DNA of 61,713 nt from the NCBI GenBank assembly GCA_913774845.1, contig CAJYJO010000004.1, positions 1 to 61,713 of the forward strand. Direction: 5' to 3'. The DNA is from an uncultured Microbacterium sp. (lineage in GTDB: Bacteria; Actinomycetota; Actinomycetes; Actinomycetales; Microbacteriaceae). Below the pieces are notes generated by a model. It worked only from the letters and a program-made list of their open reading frames with translations, did not search any database and was not told the origin of the DNA. Position numbers and translations under genes: made by a program. Below, piece by piece: positions 21,991 through 33,300 of this stretch (position 1 is its first letter; each line of letters opens with the position of its first letter).

Positions 21991-22977
21991 TCAGACGACC
22001 GCGGCGTCGGGGAGTCCCTCGATGGGGCTCTCGGCGACGGCGGGCTCGCCGGCCTCGCCGCGGGCGGCGAGGAAGTGCTCCACGTCGAGGGCGGCGACGG
22101 TTCCACTGCCCGCGGCCGTGATGGCCTGGCGGTAGGTGGGGTCGATGACGTCGCCGGCGGCGAAGACACCCTCCACCGAGGTGCGCGACGAGCGGCCGTC
22201 CACCCAGATGGTGCCCTGGTCGGTCAGCTGCAGCTTGTCGTGGACGAGGTGCGTGCGAGGGTCGTTGCCGATCGCGACGAACAGACCGTCCAGCGGCAGC
22301 TCACGCGTCGAGTCGTCGACCGTGGAGCGCAGGCGCACACCGTTGACGGCCTCGTCTCCGAGGATCTCGTCGACGGCGCTGTTCCAGATGAACTCGATCT
22401 TCGGGTTCGCGAACGCGCGCTCCTGCATGATCTTCGACGCGCGGAGCGAGTCCTTGCGGTGGATGATGTAGACCTTCGACGCGAACTTGGTGAGGAAGTT
22501 CGCCTCTTCCATCGCGGAGTCGCCGCCGCCGACAACGGCGATCGTGCGGTCGCGGAAGAAGAAGCCGTCGCACGTCGCGCACCATGAGACACCGCGGCCG
22601 GACAGGCGCTCTTCGCCCTCGAGGCCGAGCTTGCGGTAGGCGGAACCGGTCGCGTAGATGACCGAGACGGCCTCCTCGACCTTGCCGCTCCCGAGCGTGA
22701 CCTTCTTGACGGGACCGTCGAGCTCGAGCGAGACGACGTCGTCGTAGAGCACCTGGGCGCCGAAACGCTCGGCCTGCGCCTGCATCTTGGCCATGAGGTC
22801 GGGCCCCTGGATGCCGTCGGGGAACCCGGGGAAGTTCTCGACCTCGGTCGTGTTCATGAGGTCGCCGCCGGCTTCGACGGAGCTCGCGACGACGAGGGGC
22901 TCGAGGTTGGCCCGGGCGGCGTAAATGGCGGCCGTATAGCCGGCCGGGCCCGATCCGATGATGATGACGTGACGCAC
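21991..22977 (-). CDS. trxB: Thioredoxin-disulfide reductase
   Basis: The enzyme transfers electrons from NADPH through FAD to thioredoxin. The 328-residue protein has the FAD motif GSGPAG at 8-13, redox-active CATC at 133-136, NADPH motif GGGDSA at 150-155, and GVFAAGDVIDPTYRQ near the end. The GTG at 22977 is chosen because it has a GGAAGG site seven bases upstream and places the FAD motif at the usual distance. murJ lies 74 bases upstream and trxA downstream. Confidence 0.97.
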   Translation of the reverse strand: MRHVIIIGSGPAGYTAAIYAARANLEPLVVASSVEAGGDLMNTTEVENFPGFPDGIQGPDLMAKMQAQAERFGAQVLYDDVVSLELDGPVKKVTLGSGKVEEAVSVIYATGSAYRKLGLEGEERLSGRGVSWCATCDGFFFRDRTIAVVGGGDSAMEEANFLTKFASKVYIIHRKDSLRASKIMQERAFANPKIEFIWNSAVDEILGDEAVNGVRLRSTVDDSTRELPLDGLFVAIGNDPRTHLVHDKLQLTDQGTIWVDGRSSRTSVEGVFAAGDVIDPTYRQAITAAGSGTVAALDVEHFLAARGEAGEPAVAESPIEGLPDAAVV

Positions 22978-23051
22978 GGTTGCGCCTTCCTCTCGTTGAT
23001 TCCGTCGGATGAAACCCATGGTAGCCGCGGGGTATTCCACGGCCCCCGGGG

Positions 23052-24674
23052 CTAGCGCTTGGGGAGGAACCGCCGACCGAGCGCGAGCGCGGGGGCGAGT
23101 TCGGGGGTGCGGAAGACGGCCAGGATGCCGATGTACACGGCCAGGACGACGAGTCCCACGAGACCCGCCCCCAGCGCTCCCGTGTAGATGGTGTCCGACA
23201 CCCATCCGGTAGGCCCCCCGCACAGCAGCAGCACTCCCCCGCCGGCGGCCGCGGCGGGAATCGCCGCACCGATGAAGCGCAGGAGAGGTGGCATCCATTC
23301 GCCGACTCCGATCCCCCCGAGTCGGCGGTGCAGGATGATCGTGGCGAGGATCACCTGGACGACGCTCGACAGTGCTTGGCCGAGAGCGACGGTCGCCGCC
23401 AGCTGGGACAGGGGCACAAGCCCTGCGGTCACGGCCCAACCGGCAGCGACGGCGCTGAGAGCGACCAGGCAGCCCTGAACGAGTGTGAACACGAACGGTG
23501 TGCGGGTGTCGTTGTAGGCGTAGAACGTGCGCTGGATGACGAACAGCACCGCCAACGGCAGCAGGCACACGAGGAAGCACAGCAGCACGGGAGCAGCGGC
23601 GAGGGCCTCTGCGGAGCTGTTGGTGAAGATGCGCGTGGCGGGAACGGAGGCCGTCGCCAGAGCGGCCGTCGCAACCACGATGAAAAGGCCCAGCACTCGG
23701 ATGCTGCGGACGATGTCGCTCTTGACGTCGCTGTCGCGTCCGGCAGCGGCGTGTTCGCTGAGCTGGGTGAAGTAGGGCGTACCGATGGAAAGCACGATGA
23801 TCGAGTACGGAAGCATGAAGACGAGCCACGCATTCTGAGACGCCAGAATGGCCGGGCCCGAGCCGGAGGCCCCCGAGAGGACGCGCGTCTGAACGATGCC
23901 GGCGAGCTGACCCACGATGACCATCAGGAAGGTCCAGCCGGCGAGGCGTCCGATGTGGCGCAGACCGACGCCACGCCAACCGAAGTCGGGTCGCAGCTGC
24001 AGTCCCGCACGGCGCCAGAACACCAGCAGTACGACTGTCTGGAGCACGATGCCGCCGGTGGCGACCCCGCCGAGCAGTCCGATCATCGTGGGCGTCCACT
24101 GCACCACGTCGGGGCTGGGGCCCCCGAAGAGCAGGAGGAAGATGCCGAACCCGGCGATCGAGACGAGATTGTTGACGATAGGGGCCCACGTGTACGGGCC
24201 GAATACCCTTCGCGCATTCAGAATCTCGCCGAGGAGGGCGTAGAGGCCGTAGAAGAAGATCTGCGGCAGGCACCAGTACGCGAAGGCCGTGGCGAGGGCG
24301 ATCTGGTCGGGCTCGACCTTCGACGGGTCGATGTAGACCGTGACGATCACGGGCGCCGCCACCATGGCGATCGCGGTCGCCGCGAGCAGGATTACCGTTC
24401 CGAGAGTGAAGAGCTTCGACACGAACGCCCGACCGCCGTCGGCGTGGGCCGCAGCCTTGACGATCTGCGGCACGATGACCGCCGTCAGCACACCCGTCGA
24501 GATGACGGTATAGATGTTGTTCGGCAGCTGGTTGGCCAGTCCGAAGGCGTCGCCCGCGGCGCTGCCGACCGAGCCGACGATCGCGACGAGTACGACGATG
24601 CGTAAGAGGCCGCTGACGCGCGACACGATGGTCCCCGCTCCGATGAGCACGCTGGCCCGTCCGATGCTGCTCAC
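23052..24674 (-). CDS. murJ: Lipid II flippase MurJ
   Basis: MurJ moves lipid II across the membrane for peptidoglycan synthesis. The 540-residue protein has about fourteen membrane segments and family stretches SSIGRASVLIGAGTIVSRVSG at the start, LANQLPNNIYTVISTG, and LPYSIIVLSIGTPYFTQLS. The GTG at 24674 overlaps the stop of the DUF6049-type gene (GTGA), which fixes the start. Downstream is trxB. The pairing with a secreted DUF6049 protein is conserved in Actinobacteria. Confidence 0.94.
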   Translation of the reverse strand: MSSIGRASVLIGAGTIVSRVSGLLRIVVLVAIVGSVGSAAGDAFGLANQLPNNIYTVISTGVLTAVIVPQIVKAAAHADGGRAFVSKLFTLGTVILLAATAIAMVAAPVIVTVYIDPSKVEPDQIALATAFAYWCLPQIFFYGLYALLGEILNARRVFGPYTWAPIVNNLVSIAGFGIFLLLFGGPSPDVVQWTPTMIGLLGGVATGGIVLQTVVLLVFWRRAGLQLRPDFGWRGVGLRHIGRLAGWTFLMVIVGQLAGIVQTRVLSGASGSGPAILASQNAWLVFMLPYSIIVLSIGTPYFTQLSEHAAAGRDSDVKSDIVRSIRVLGLFIVVATAALATASVPATRIFTNSSAEALAAAPVLLCFLVCLLPLAVLFVIQRTFYAYNDTRTPFVFTLVQGCLVALSAVAAGWAVTAGLVPLSQLAATVALGQALSSVVQVILATIILHRRLGGIGVGEWMPPLLRFIGAAIPAAAAGGGVLLLCGGPTGWVSDTIYTGALGAGLVGLVVLAVYIGILAVFRTPELAPALALGRRFLPKR

Positions 24675-26902
24675 GGGCGCGTCTCCTGCTCGTCGTCCAC
24701 GGGTTCGGTCGTGTCGTCGGCGTCCTCCGACGTACTGCGCCCGTCGGCATCCGGGTCCTTGACCCCGATGCCGTCGGTGGGGGTGTCGGCATCCGGATCC
24801 GGAGCCGCGGCCTCCTCGGCGCGGACCCGGCGGCGACGGGCGACCGTGCGCACGACGCCGAGCGAGAGGAACGCCACGACCAGGGCGATGATCACGACGA
24901 GACCGATGTTCTCCCACTCCGCGCGCACCTCGACGTCGACGGATTGAGGGGACCCGATCGGCACGCCGGTCGGGCTGTACAGCTGGAAGTCGACGCTCAC
25001 CTCGCCGTTGGCGATGCGGGCTTCCACCGGCACCTCCATGCGCGTGTTCGCCGAGGCCTGGGCGTCGACGGTCGTGCGCTCCTGCACGCGCAGTCGCGCG
25101 TCGTTCGTGCGGACCGCCAGCACCACGGTGACCGGCCACGGCAGGTCGTTGCGCACCCACGGGCGCAGGGGTGCGCTGGAGCTGACGAGCCGGAAGTCGG
25201 ACGACAGGATGCCGACGGAGTCCAGGGTGGTCCGCGTCGCGGCGCGATGGTCGGCGACGGCCTGGCGGGCGGCATCCCCCGTCCACGAGGCGCTCATGAC
25301 CTGGAGCACCTCCGCGCGCTCGCGTCCGGTGAGCAGCTCGGGCTGGTCGAGGATCGTGGCGAAGCTGTCGATGGTCTGCTCGTCGCCCAGCAGGTCGTTG
25401 ACGTCAGCCACCCGTGCGTCGTCGACCGACGGAGCATCGAGCGAGACCTCGGATGCCGGAAGTGCAGCGATCGTGCGCAGGGTGGTGCTCGTGAAGCCCG
25501 GGGCCCCGGCGAGAAGACCCAGGGTGGCCCGCAGGCTCACGCGCGAACGGTCGGTGCCGCGGTCGAGGACCGCCAGCAGGGGCTGGTCGCCGGCGGTGGA
25601 TCGGGCGATTGCGAGGTATCCCTGAGCGGCGGCGAGGGAGGCACCCCGTCGCGTCGCGTCGTTCTGTCCGGCGGCGGTGGCGAGGGCGCGGGAGACCTCC
25701 GCGTCGTAGACCAGGGTGGAGACCCCGCCCGAAGCGGCAGCGGCTTGACGGCCGCCCCCGGAGACGCTCGTCGAGGCGACGAGGACGTGCGTCGGGTCGT
25801 CGCCCGTGCCGAGGGCTCCGAGGGCCGCGACCGTCTCGGCACCGGCCGAGCCGGTCACGGGCCAGTACACGTTCGGCGCGGCGGTGCCGATGTCGAGCAG
25901 CGTCGTCAGCGACGGGTAGGTCGGCTGGCCGGGGGTCGACGACGCGGAGGGATCCGGCGTCGACACGGCCGAGACGGCCGGTGCGGGCTGGGTGAAGTCG
26001 GTGGCCGACATGTAGTTCTGCAGCGACGTCGGGGCCAGCGGCACGGACAGGCCCGCCCGCAGCTGCGCGGCGATGTCGGCGTCGCCGAACTGCAGGGCGA
26101 AACGGTCGTTCGGCAGCGCGAGCAGGCGCTGCAGCCACGCCACGGCGGTGGGCGGGGCGGCCGAGCCGAGCACGCGGATCGCGGCGGGGATCGCCGGGTC
26201 TACGGCGAGGGTGGCGGCTGTGCCGTCGACCGAGTCGAGCTGCGCCGACAGGGCGCCGTCGACGGCCGTCAGCTCGGCGAGCTCGTTGGCCGTGAGCAAG
26301 CCCCGTGTCATCGGCGCGGCGGTGATCGGGACGACCACGGCGACCGGCGTCTGCGACCCGCCGTCGGCCGGGACGACGACGACGCTCGGCGTCGACAGGC
26401 CCGCCTCGGGAGCGGTCACGAGCACGGGGTAGACCCCCGCGCCGCGGCCCGAGAGCGCCGGGTCGGTGGGCGGGACGCTCAGCGTCGTCGTGGCCTGAGC
26501 GCCGGAGGCGGCGGCATCCACTGTTCCCGTCGCGATCTGCTGCACGGTGACGCCCGTGGGATCGCCGCTCAGCCAGCGCTCGAGACTCGCGTCGTCGCCC
26601 AGGGGGGAGGCTCCGATCGACAGGGCCACCGGGGTGGAGGACTGGGCGGTGGAACCCGCGGTGAGCGAGACCACGACCGACAGAGGCTCGCCCGCACGCA
26701 GGACGCCGTTCGCCGCAGGAGCGGCCGCGAGGACCGCGGGAGAGGCGGTGGGTGAGGGCGTGGGGGTCGTCGCGGCGACGGCGGCGGACGCGGGGAGCGC
26801 GACGCCCAGGGCGAGGGCCCCCGCGGCGAGGGTCGCCAGCAGCCGGCGCGTCAGCGAGCGCCGTGGCACGGGTGGGCCCGAAGGCGGGGAGGTCACGGTC
26901 AT
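24671..26902 (-). CDS. DUF6049-type secreted, membrane-anchored protein
   Basis: The 743-residue protein has a signal peptide (RRLLATLAAGALALGVALPASA, split about residues 18-40), a large extracellular Ala/Thr/Ser-rich body, one membrane helix near residues 665-690 (GLVVIIALVVAFLSLGVV) and a cytoplasmic tail of Arg then Asp/Glu repeats. This architecture next to murJ matches the actinobacterial DUF6049 family. The function is unknown; coupling to murJ by a four-base overlap suggests a cell-envelope role. Confidence 0.85.
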   Translation of the reverse strand: MTVTSPPSGPPVPRRSLTRRLLATLAAGALALGVALPASAAVAATTPTPSPTASPAVLAAAPAANGVLRAGEPLSVVVSLTAGSTAQSSTPVALSIGASPLGDDASLERWLSGDPTGVTVQQIATGTVDAAASGAQATTTLSVPPTDPALSGRGAGVYPVLVTAPEAGLSTPSVVVVPADGGSQTPVAVVVPITAAPMTRGLLTANELAELTAVDGALSAQLDSVDGTAATLAVDPAIPAAIRVLGSAAPPTAVAWLQRLLALPNDRFALQFGDADIAAQLRAGLSVPLAPTSLQNYMSATDFTQPAPAVSAVSTPDPSASSTPGQPTYPSLTTLLDIGTAAPNVYWPVTGSAGAETVAALGALGTGDDPTHVLVASTSVSGGGRQAAAASGGVSTLVYDAEVSRALATAAGQNDATRRGASLAAAQGYLAIARSTAGDQPLLAVLDRGTDRSRVSLRATLGLLAGAPGFTSTTLRTIAALPASEVSLDAPSVDDARVADVNDLLGDEQTIDSFATILDQPELLTGRERAEVLQVMSASWTGDAARQAVADHRAATRTTLDSVGILSSDFRLVSSSAPLRPWVRNDLPWPVTVVLAVRTNDARLRVQERTTVDAQASANTRMEVPVEARIANGEVSVDFQLYSPTGVPIGSPQSVDVEVRAEWENIGLVVIIALVVAFLSLGVVRTVARRRRVRAEEAAAPDPDADTPTDGIGVKDPDADGRSTSEDADDTTEPVDDEQETRP

Positions 26903-27002
26903 ACGGTCGTGGGTGGGACGAGGGGGCCTCGCATCGCGACGAGTCTAGGCCCGCGTCCCTTCGAGCCCCCCGATAGCCTCGCGCAACCGGTTGAATGGAC
27001 CG

Positions 27003-28517
27003 GTGCTCCCCGAACCCGATCCCGCTCTCGCCCAGGCGCTCGCCGAAGACCTCCGCTCCGCCGGCTACGCGAGCGCCGCCTTGCGGCACGCGTGGGGCGA
27101 GCAGGCCGACGACGCCGTCGCGCGCGGGCTGCGCCGCCCCGCGGAACGCGCCCTGGCGGGCCGTGACGACGCCCTCGCGATCCTCGGTCGCCTGTGGGTG
27201 CTGGGCCTGGCGGTCCCGGATGCCGCTGCCGCCGCCGCCCTGCCCCGTGCGGGGGTCGACGGTGCCGTCGCCCTCGGCCTCGCCACCGCCGCCGACGGGC
27301 TCGTGCACCCCGCGGTGCTCGTGCGTCCCCAAGCGTTCTCGGACGATCGCGGCGACGTGGAGTGGTGGATCGCGAGCGACCTCGACGAGGCGGCCCTGGG
27401 AGGCCCGCTGCCCGAGGACCACGTGCTGGGCGTCGGCGGGGCGTCCCAAACGCTCGCCCGGCTGCAGCTGACGCGTCGTGCCGCGACGGCACTCGATCTC
27501 GGGACCGGCTGCGGCATCCAGGCTCTCCGACTGCGTCGGCTCGTCGACCGGGTCGTGGCGACCGACATTTCGGAACGCGCGCTGCGGTTCACGCGCCTGA
27601 ACGCGCTGCTCAACGGTGTGGACGGCATCGAGACCCGGCTCGGTTCGCTGTTCGAGCCCATCGAGGGCGAGACGTTCGATCGGGTGGCATCCAATCCCCC
27701 GTTCGTCATCACCCCGCGCGTCGAGGGCGTCCCGGCGTACGAATACCGCGACGGCGGGATGGAGGGTGACGCGCTCGTCGCGTCCGTGATCGGCGGGGTC
27801 GGTGCGCACCTCGCGCCCGGCGGCGTCGCGCAGTCGCTCGGCAACTGGGAGTACCGCGAGGGCGAGTCGGGGCTCGACCGCGTGCGCGCCTGGGTCGGAA
27901 ACGGACTCGATGCCTGGGTCGTCGAGCGGGAAGTGCTCGATCCCCTCGCCTACGCCGAGCTGTGGGTGCGCGACGGCGGAACGCTCCCGGGCACCCCGGC
28001 CTACGCACGGCTCATCGACGCGTGGCTCGACGATTTCGCCCGGCGCGGGGTCACCGGCGTCGGGTTCGGGTACGTGCTCGTGCGCAAGCCGCTGGCCGGC
28101 GGGCCCACCCTCGCGTGCTACGAACGCGTCGCGGGCGGCGGGGAGTCCGCGTTCGGCCCGCACCTGGCGGCGTGTCTCGCGGCCCACGACCGCGCCGCGC
28201 TGCTCGACGACGACGACCTCGCCGACAGCGTGCTGGTTGTGTCCGGCGACGTCACCGAGGCCCGGCACCACCGCCCCGGCGAGGGCGACCCTTCCGTCAT
28301 CGAGCTGCGCCAGGGCGGTGGCTTCGCCCGCACGATCGAGGTCGATCCCGCGCTCGCCGCCCTCGTGGGCGCGTGCGACGGCGACCTGGCGACCGGCCGA
28401 CTCATCGACGCGATCGCGCAGCTCATGGAAGTGGATGCCGCGCACCTCCGCGCCGACCTCCTCCCACGAGTGCGCGAGCTGCTGGCGACCGGAATCCTCC
28501 GCTTCGCCGACGCGTGA
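27003..28517 (+). CDS. SAM-dependent methyltransferase, DUF7059 type
   Basis: The 504-residue protein has an N-terminal helical domain (about 1-140), a class I methyltransferase domain with ATALDLGTGCGIQALRL near residue 160, and the NPPF motif in RVASNPPFVITPR typical of enzymes that methylate nitrogen in glutamine or adenine. A C-terminal extension of about 170 residues follows. I use the GTG at 27003; a TTG at 26991 is possible, and neither has a good ribosome site. The substrate is unknown. It diverges from the DUF6049-type gene. Confidence 0.83.
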   Translation: MLPEPDPALAQALAEDLRSAGYASAALRHAWGEQADDAVARGLRRPAERALAGRDDALAILGRLWVLGLAVPDAAAAAALPRAGVDGAVALGLATAADGLVHPAVLVRPQAFSDDRGDVEWWIASDLDEAALGGPLPEDHVLGVGGASQTLARLQLTRRAATALDLGTGCGIQALRLRRLVDRVVATDISERALRFTRLNALLNGVDGIETRLGSLFEPIEGETFDRVASNPPFVITPRVEGVPAYEYRDGGMEGDALVASVIGGVGAHLAPGGVAQSLGNWEYREGESGLDRVRAWVGNGLDAWVVEREVLDPLAYAELWVRDGGTLPGTPAYARLIDAWLDDFARRGVTGVGFGYVLVRKPLAGGPTLACYERVAGGGESAFGPHLAACLAAHDRAALLDDDDLADSVLVVSGDVTEARHHRPGEGDPSVIELRQGGGFARTIEVDPALAALVGACDGDLATGRLIDAIAQLMEVDAAHLRADLLPRVRELLATGILRFADA

Positions 28518-28661
28518 GGGGGCGGGGCTTTCCGCGGCGTCGAGTGCTCGGAACACACGCATGCCGCGCGCGCGAGACGGCGTGTCCTGGACACGCCTCG
28601 GGGTGGGGCAGGACGTGTGGATGCCGGGGGAACGTCAGCGGCCCCGGATAGGCTCGAAGAC

Positions 28662-30089
28662 ATGCTGAACATGGCCGAGGGTCTCGCGCGCCTCGAGAAG
28701 CTCGCGGCGCATCCGGTCGTCGCCGCCGTCGCGCGGGCCTTCGCCGACGCGGGTCGCGATCTCGCGATCGTCGGCGGTCCCGTCCGTGACGCGCTGCTGG
28801 GCCGGGTCACCCACGACTTCGACTTCACCACCGATGCGCGACCCGACGAGATCCTGGCGCTGGTGAAGCCGATCTCGTCGGTGCAGTGGGACGTGGGGCG
28901 CGCCTTCGGCACGATCGGCGCCCGCGTGAAGGGCGAGCAGGTCGAGATCACCACGTTCCGCGCCGACAGCTACGACGGCGTCACGCGCAAGCCCACCGTC
29001 GAGTTCGGCGACACCCTCGAGGCCGACCTCAGTCGCCGCGACTTCACCGTCAACGCGATGGCCCTCCGGGTTCCCGCCCGCACCCTCGTCGACCCCACCG
29101 GTGGCGTGGAGGACCTGATCGCCGGGCGCCTGCGCACCCCCATCGACCCGGCCGTGAGCTTCGGCGACGACCCGCTGCGCATGCTGCGCGCGGCCCGTTT
29201 CGCCTCCCAGCTCGAGTTCACCGTCGACCAGACGACGCTCGACGCCATCACCGAGCTGCGGGAGTCGCTCGCGATCGTCAGCCCCGAGCGGGTCCAGGCC
29301 GAGCTCGTGCGGCTGCTCCAGACCGACGACCCCGTCCGCGGCATCCGCGTTCTCGTCGAGACGGGGCTGTGCGAGCAGTTCCTCCCCGAAGTGCCCGCCC
29401 TGCGCCTCGAGGTCGACGAGCACCACCACCACAAAGACGTGTACGAGCACTCGCTCACCGTGCTCCGCCAGGCGATCGAGCTCGAGCACCAGCGGCATCC
29501 CGGTGACGCTCCCGACGTGCCCCTGCGGCTGGCGGCGCTGCTGCACGACATCGGCAAGCCCGCCACCCGGCGTCTCGAGCCGGGCGGCGGGGTGACGTTC
29601 CACCACCACGACGTCAAGGGCGCCCGCATGGCGCGCAAGCGCCTGCAGGCGCTGCGCTTCGACGCCGCGACGACCACGGTGGTGTCGCGCCTCGTCGAGC
29701 TGCACCTGCGGTTCTTCGGCTACGCCGAGGGGGCGTGGACGGATGCCGCGGTCCGCCGCTACGTGCGCGACGCCGGCGACGAGCTCGAACGCCTGCACAT
29801 CCTCACGCGGGCCGACGTGACCACGCGCAACAAGCGCAAGGCCCAGCGCCTCGCATCCGCGTACGACGACATCGAGACCCGCATCGCGACCCTGCGCGAG
29901 CAGGAGGAGATCGACGCGATCCGCCCCGAGCTCGACGGCAACCGCATCCAGGAGGTGCTGGGGCTGAAGCCCGGCCGCGAGGTCGGCGAGGCGTATCGCT
30001 TCCTGCTCGACCTGCGTCTCGACGAGGGCGTGCTCGGCGAGGACGAGGCCGAGAAGCGCTTGCGCGAGTGGTGGGCCGCGCGGGGCTGA
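28662..30089 (+). CDS. CCA tRNA nucleotidyltransferase with HD domain
   Basis: The enzyme adds or repairs the 3' CCA of tRNA. The 475-residue protein has the class II signature GGPVRDALLG at 38-47 with the catalytic HDFDF at 51-55, the RRDFTVNAMAL segment, and a C-terminal HD domain with HHHHKDVYEHSL and LLHDIGKP (His295-Asp296). The ATG at 28662 is preferred to a longer frame because the family begins there. Neither of the tRNAs in the window encodes CCA, consistent with the need for this enzyme. Confidence 0.94.
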   Translation: MLNMAEGLARLEKLAAHPVVAAVARAFADAGRDLAIVGGPVRDALLGRVTHDFDFTTDARPDEILALVKPISSVQWDVGRAFGTIGARVKGEQVEITTFRADSYDGVTRKPTVEFGDTLEADLSRRDFTVNAMALRVPARTLVDPTGGVEDLIAGRLRTPIDPAVSFGDDPLRMLRAARFASQLEFTVDQTTLDAITELRESLAIVSPERVQAELVRLLQTDDPVRGIRVLVETGLCEQFLPEVPALRLEVDEHHHHKDVYEHSLTVLRQAIELEHQRHPGDAPDVPLRLAALLHDIGKPATRRLEPGGGVTFHHHDVKGARMARKRLQALRFDAATTTVVSRLVELHLRFFGYAEGAWTDAAVRRYVRDAGDELERLHILTRADVTTRNKRKAQRLASAYDDIETRIATLREQEEIDAIRPELDGNRIQEVLGLKPGREVGEAYRFLLDLRLDEGVLGEDEAEKRLREWWAARG

Positions 30090-30174
30090 TCCGTCGCCGA
30101 CGGCGTATCGGAATGCCGAAACGGGCTTCCTCGGACGTGGGAGCGATTTCACACATTGCTCTATACGCGACCGA

Positions 30175-30189
30175 TTGTGAGCGCTAACG
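30175..30189. promoter_or_regulatory. LacI-like operator candidate
   Basis: TTGTGAGCGCTAACG closely resembles LacI/GalR-type operators (TGTGAGCGCTAACA class), with the central GCGC palindrome. It lies about 150 bases upstream of the secreted metalloprotease gene. No LacI-family regulator is encoded in the window. Confidence 0.4.
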
Positions 30190-30337
30190 TGACAGATGTG
30201 GTGCATTCACGGCGCCATTTCGCAAATATCTGTCGTCAGCGCGGACGATTCAGCCAACGAAACGCGACCGAAACCAACGCGTTCTAGCGTCCGGAGGGCC
30301 ATTCGGCGTCCCGCTGTCCGTTCGCATTGGAGCCCTT

Positions 30338-33300
30338 GTGACCCCTTCCGCCCCTCGCCCACATCGGCGATTCGTCGCGGCAACCGCAGCCGCGCTGGTC
30401 GCGGCCCTGGCAGCCGCGCTCCTGTCCGCGACACCGGCTTCGGCGCGTGCCGATGAACCGGTCTGGACTCCCGTCGAAACGACGGGGACGCAGACCGAAC
30501 TCGGCCTGAAGGCCGACGCGTCGGTCGCCGCCTTCGACGTCGACCTGGATTCCGTGCTCAGCGGGTCGACCGGGCTCCGCACCATGGCGCGATCGGTCGT
30601 GCCCGCGACGCAACATGTGAAGCTTCCCGACCCCACCGGCGCATTCGTGGACTTCGACGTGCAGCCGATCAGTGTCATGGAGGACGACCTCGCGGCACGG
30701 CATCCGGAGCTCAAGACCTACGCCGGTCACGCGACCTCCGATCCCACGACGTCGATCCGCCTGAGCATCACTCCGCTCGGCGTCTCCGCGTCGGTGCGCA
30801 GCGGCGACAACCGCTCGGTGCCGTGGTACATCGACCCCATCCCCTCGGACGCGGGCAGCGCCAAGCCGCAGCACATCTCGTACGGACGCGATGCCGCCCG
30901 CGAGGGCAAGGGCGAGGCGCAGTTCCTCGAACCGCGGGAGGAGGCGCCGGTGCCCGACGAGGCTCCCGGCGATGCTCCGAAGGCGACGCGGCAGGTCATC
31001 CGTCTCGCGCTCGCGAGCGACCCCGCATTCGCGCAGTTCTACGGGACCGAGAACGTGCTGGCCGCCAAGGTCGTGATGGTCAACCGTGTCGCGCAGATCT
31101 ACAACGACGACGTGGGTGTGCAGCTGAAGCTCGTCGACGGCACCGAGCAGCTGAACTTCGACAGCGACGCGGCCGCATACGATCCGGGCGGTGCCTGCGG
31201 GGATGACGCCTGTTACTGGCGTGACGCGATGCGTGAGTGCAGTGATGGGCTGCTGTCGGCGAACGCCGGCGTCCTGCAGCGCATCCTCGGCGACGGCGCG
31301 TACGACGTCGGTCACATCTCCCTCGGATCGGGCGACGGGGGCATGGCCTACTGGAACGTCGTGGGCAAGGACTACTGGAAGGGAGGCGGCTGCACCGGCC
31401 TCTCGGCTCCGGTCGGCGACATCTTCGCGACCGACTACCTGGCGCACGAGATCGGGCACCAGTTCGGCGGCACGCACACCATGAACGCCTGCTACAACTC
31501 GCAGGGCGACTCGGCCATGGAGCCCGGCTCGTCCTCGACGATCATGGGCTACGCGGGGCTGTGCGGAGAGAACGACCTGCAGTCGAACTCCGACCCGTAC
31601 TTCTCGGCCTTCACCATCGACCAGATGCACTATTGGACGGGGCTGGCCGGTGAGCACGTGGCATCCACGAACACCATTCCGGTGGTGACCGCTCCCGAGA
31701 GCCGGACGATTCCCATCCGCACGCCCTTCGCCCTGACCGCTTCGGGCAGCGACGCCGACGGCGACGCGCTCACCTACGTGTGGGAGCAGGCGAACCTCGG
31801 CGACTTCGGGCGCGCACTCCGCGACCCGAACAAGGTCGACGGACCGCTGTTCCGTGTCTTCTCGAAGGCGGTGGACCTCACGTACGAGCAGGCCCACTCC
31901 TACTATTCGGGCGCGCAGAACGCGGCCGGCCCCGTGCCCACGCGGGTGTTCCCCGACATGGACCAGATCCTGAGCGGGGCGACGAACGCGCACACGGGCC
32001 TGTGCGACATGTCCGACTCGGCGCAGGTGCGGGACTGCTACTCCGAGTTCCTGCCGACCGCGGCGTACGAGGGCAACGGCAATGGCGGGTTCGACTTCCG
32101 GGTCACCGCGCGGGACCAGCGCGTCGACGGAGGCGGTGTGGCCATGGCCGCCGTTCACCTCGGCATCGACCGGGAGGCCGGTCCGTTCGAGGTCACGAGC
32201 CAGGCGGATGCCGGGCAGTCGGTGATCGGCGGACGGAGCACCGAGATCACCTGGGCGGTCAACGGCACCGACGCCCCGGAGCTCGCTCCCGAGGTGCGCA
32301 TCATGCTGTCGACCGACGGCGGGAAGTCCTTCGACCGCGTCCTGGCGGAGCGGACCGCGAACGACGGCGCGGAGAGCGTGACGTTCCCGAGCGTCTCGAC
32401 CAAGAACGCCCGCATCAAGATCGAGGCGGTCGACAACTACTTCTTCGCCGTCAACCGCGCCGACTTCACGATCGTCGACACCGTGATGACGTCGATCGAG
32501 CCGCAGGCGGTGCGGACCATCCCCGGCGCCCCGGTCGACCTTCCGACGACGGTCGTCCCGGTCTACTCCGACGGAGCCCGCACGCCGGTCCCGGTGACCT
32601 GGGACGCCTCCGGCGTGGACTGGGCGGAGGCCGGCAGCTACCGCGTGATCGGGACCGGCGTCGATGACTACGGCAACGCGTTCTCGGACGCGGTGCTCAC
32701 CGTCGAGATCGGCGACTTCAGCCGCACCGATCCGGTTTCGGCGACGGTGCCGACGGGCCAGCCGGTGTCGTCGCTCGCGGGTCTGCTGCCCGCCACCGTG
32801 CCGGCCCAGATCGGCGACGGCGAGGCGCGGTTCGACACGGCGGTGACGTGGGACACGACCACGGTGACGCAGGCGGATCTGGATGCCGCCGGCTCGATCC
32901 GCATCGACGGAACGGCCGACTCGACCATCGCCGGGAATCCGGGCCTCCCGGCGGTGCTCACGGTGTTCGTGACGGAGGGCGACGCGGTCAACGTCGCACC
33001 GAACAGCGAGACCCGGACGGCTTCGTACACCGAGCCCGGTTACTCGATCGACCGGACGGTGAACGGCGACCTGCGCGACAAGGCCTGGTCGGACTGGCGC
33101 GGGGGCGGCTCGAACCCGACCGACACGTTGACCTACACGTGGTCGTCGTCCCAGCTACTCGACACGGTCGTGGTGACGGGCTTCCGCGACGGGGGCGACC
33201 ACTCACTGCCCGCCGAAGTGAGCGTGTCGTACACCGATGATCGGTCGGGCGAGCGCGTGACGACGACGCCGGTGCCCGTGGACACGGGTGGCGACCTCCC

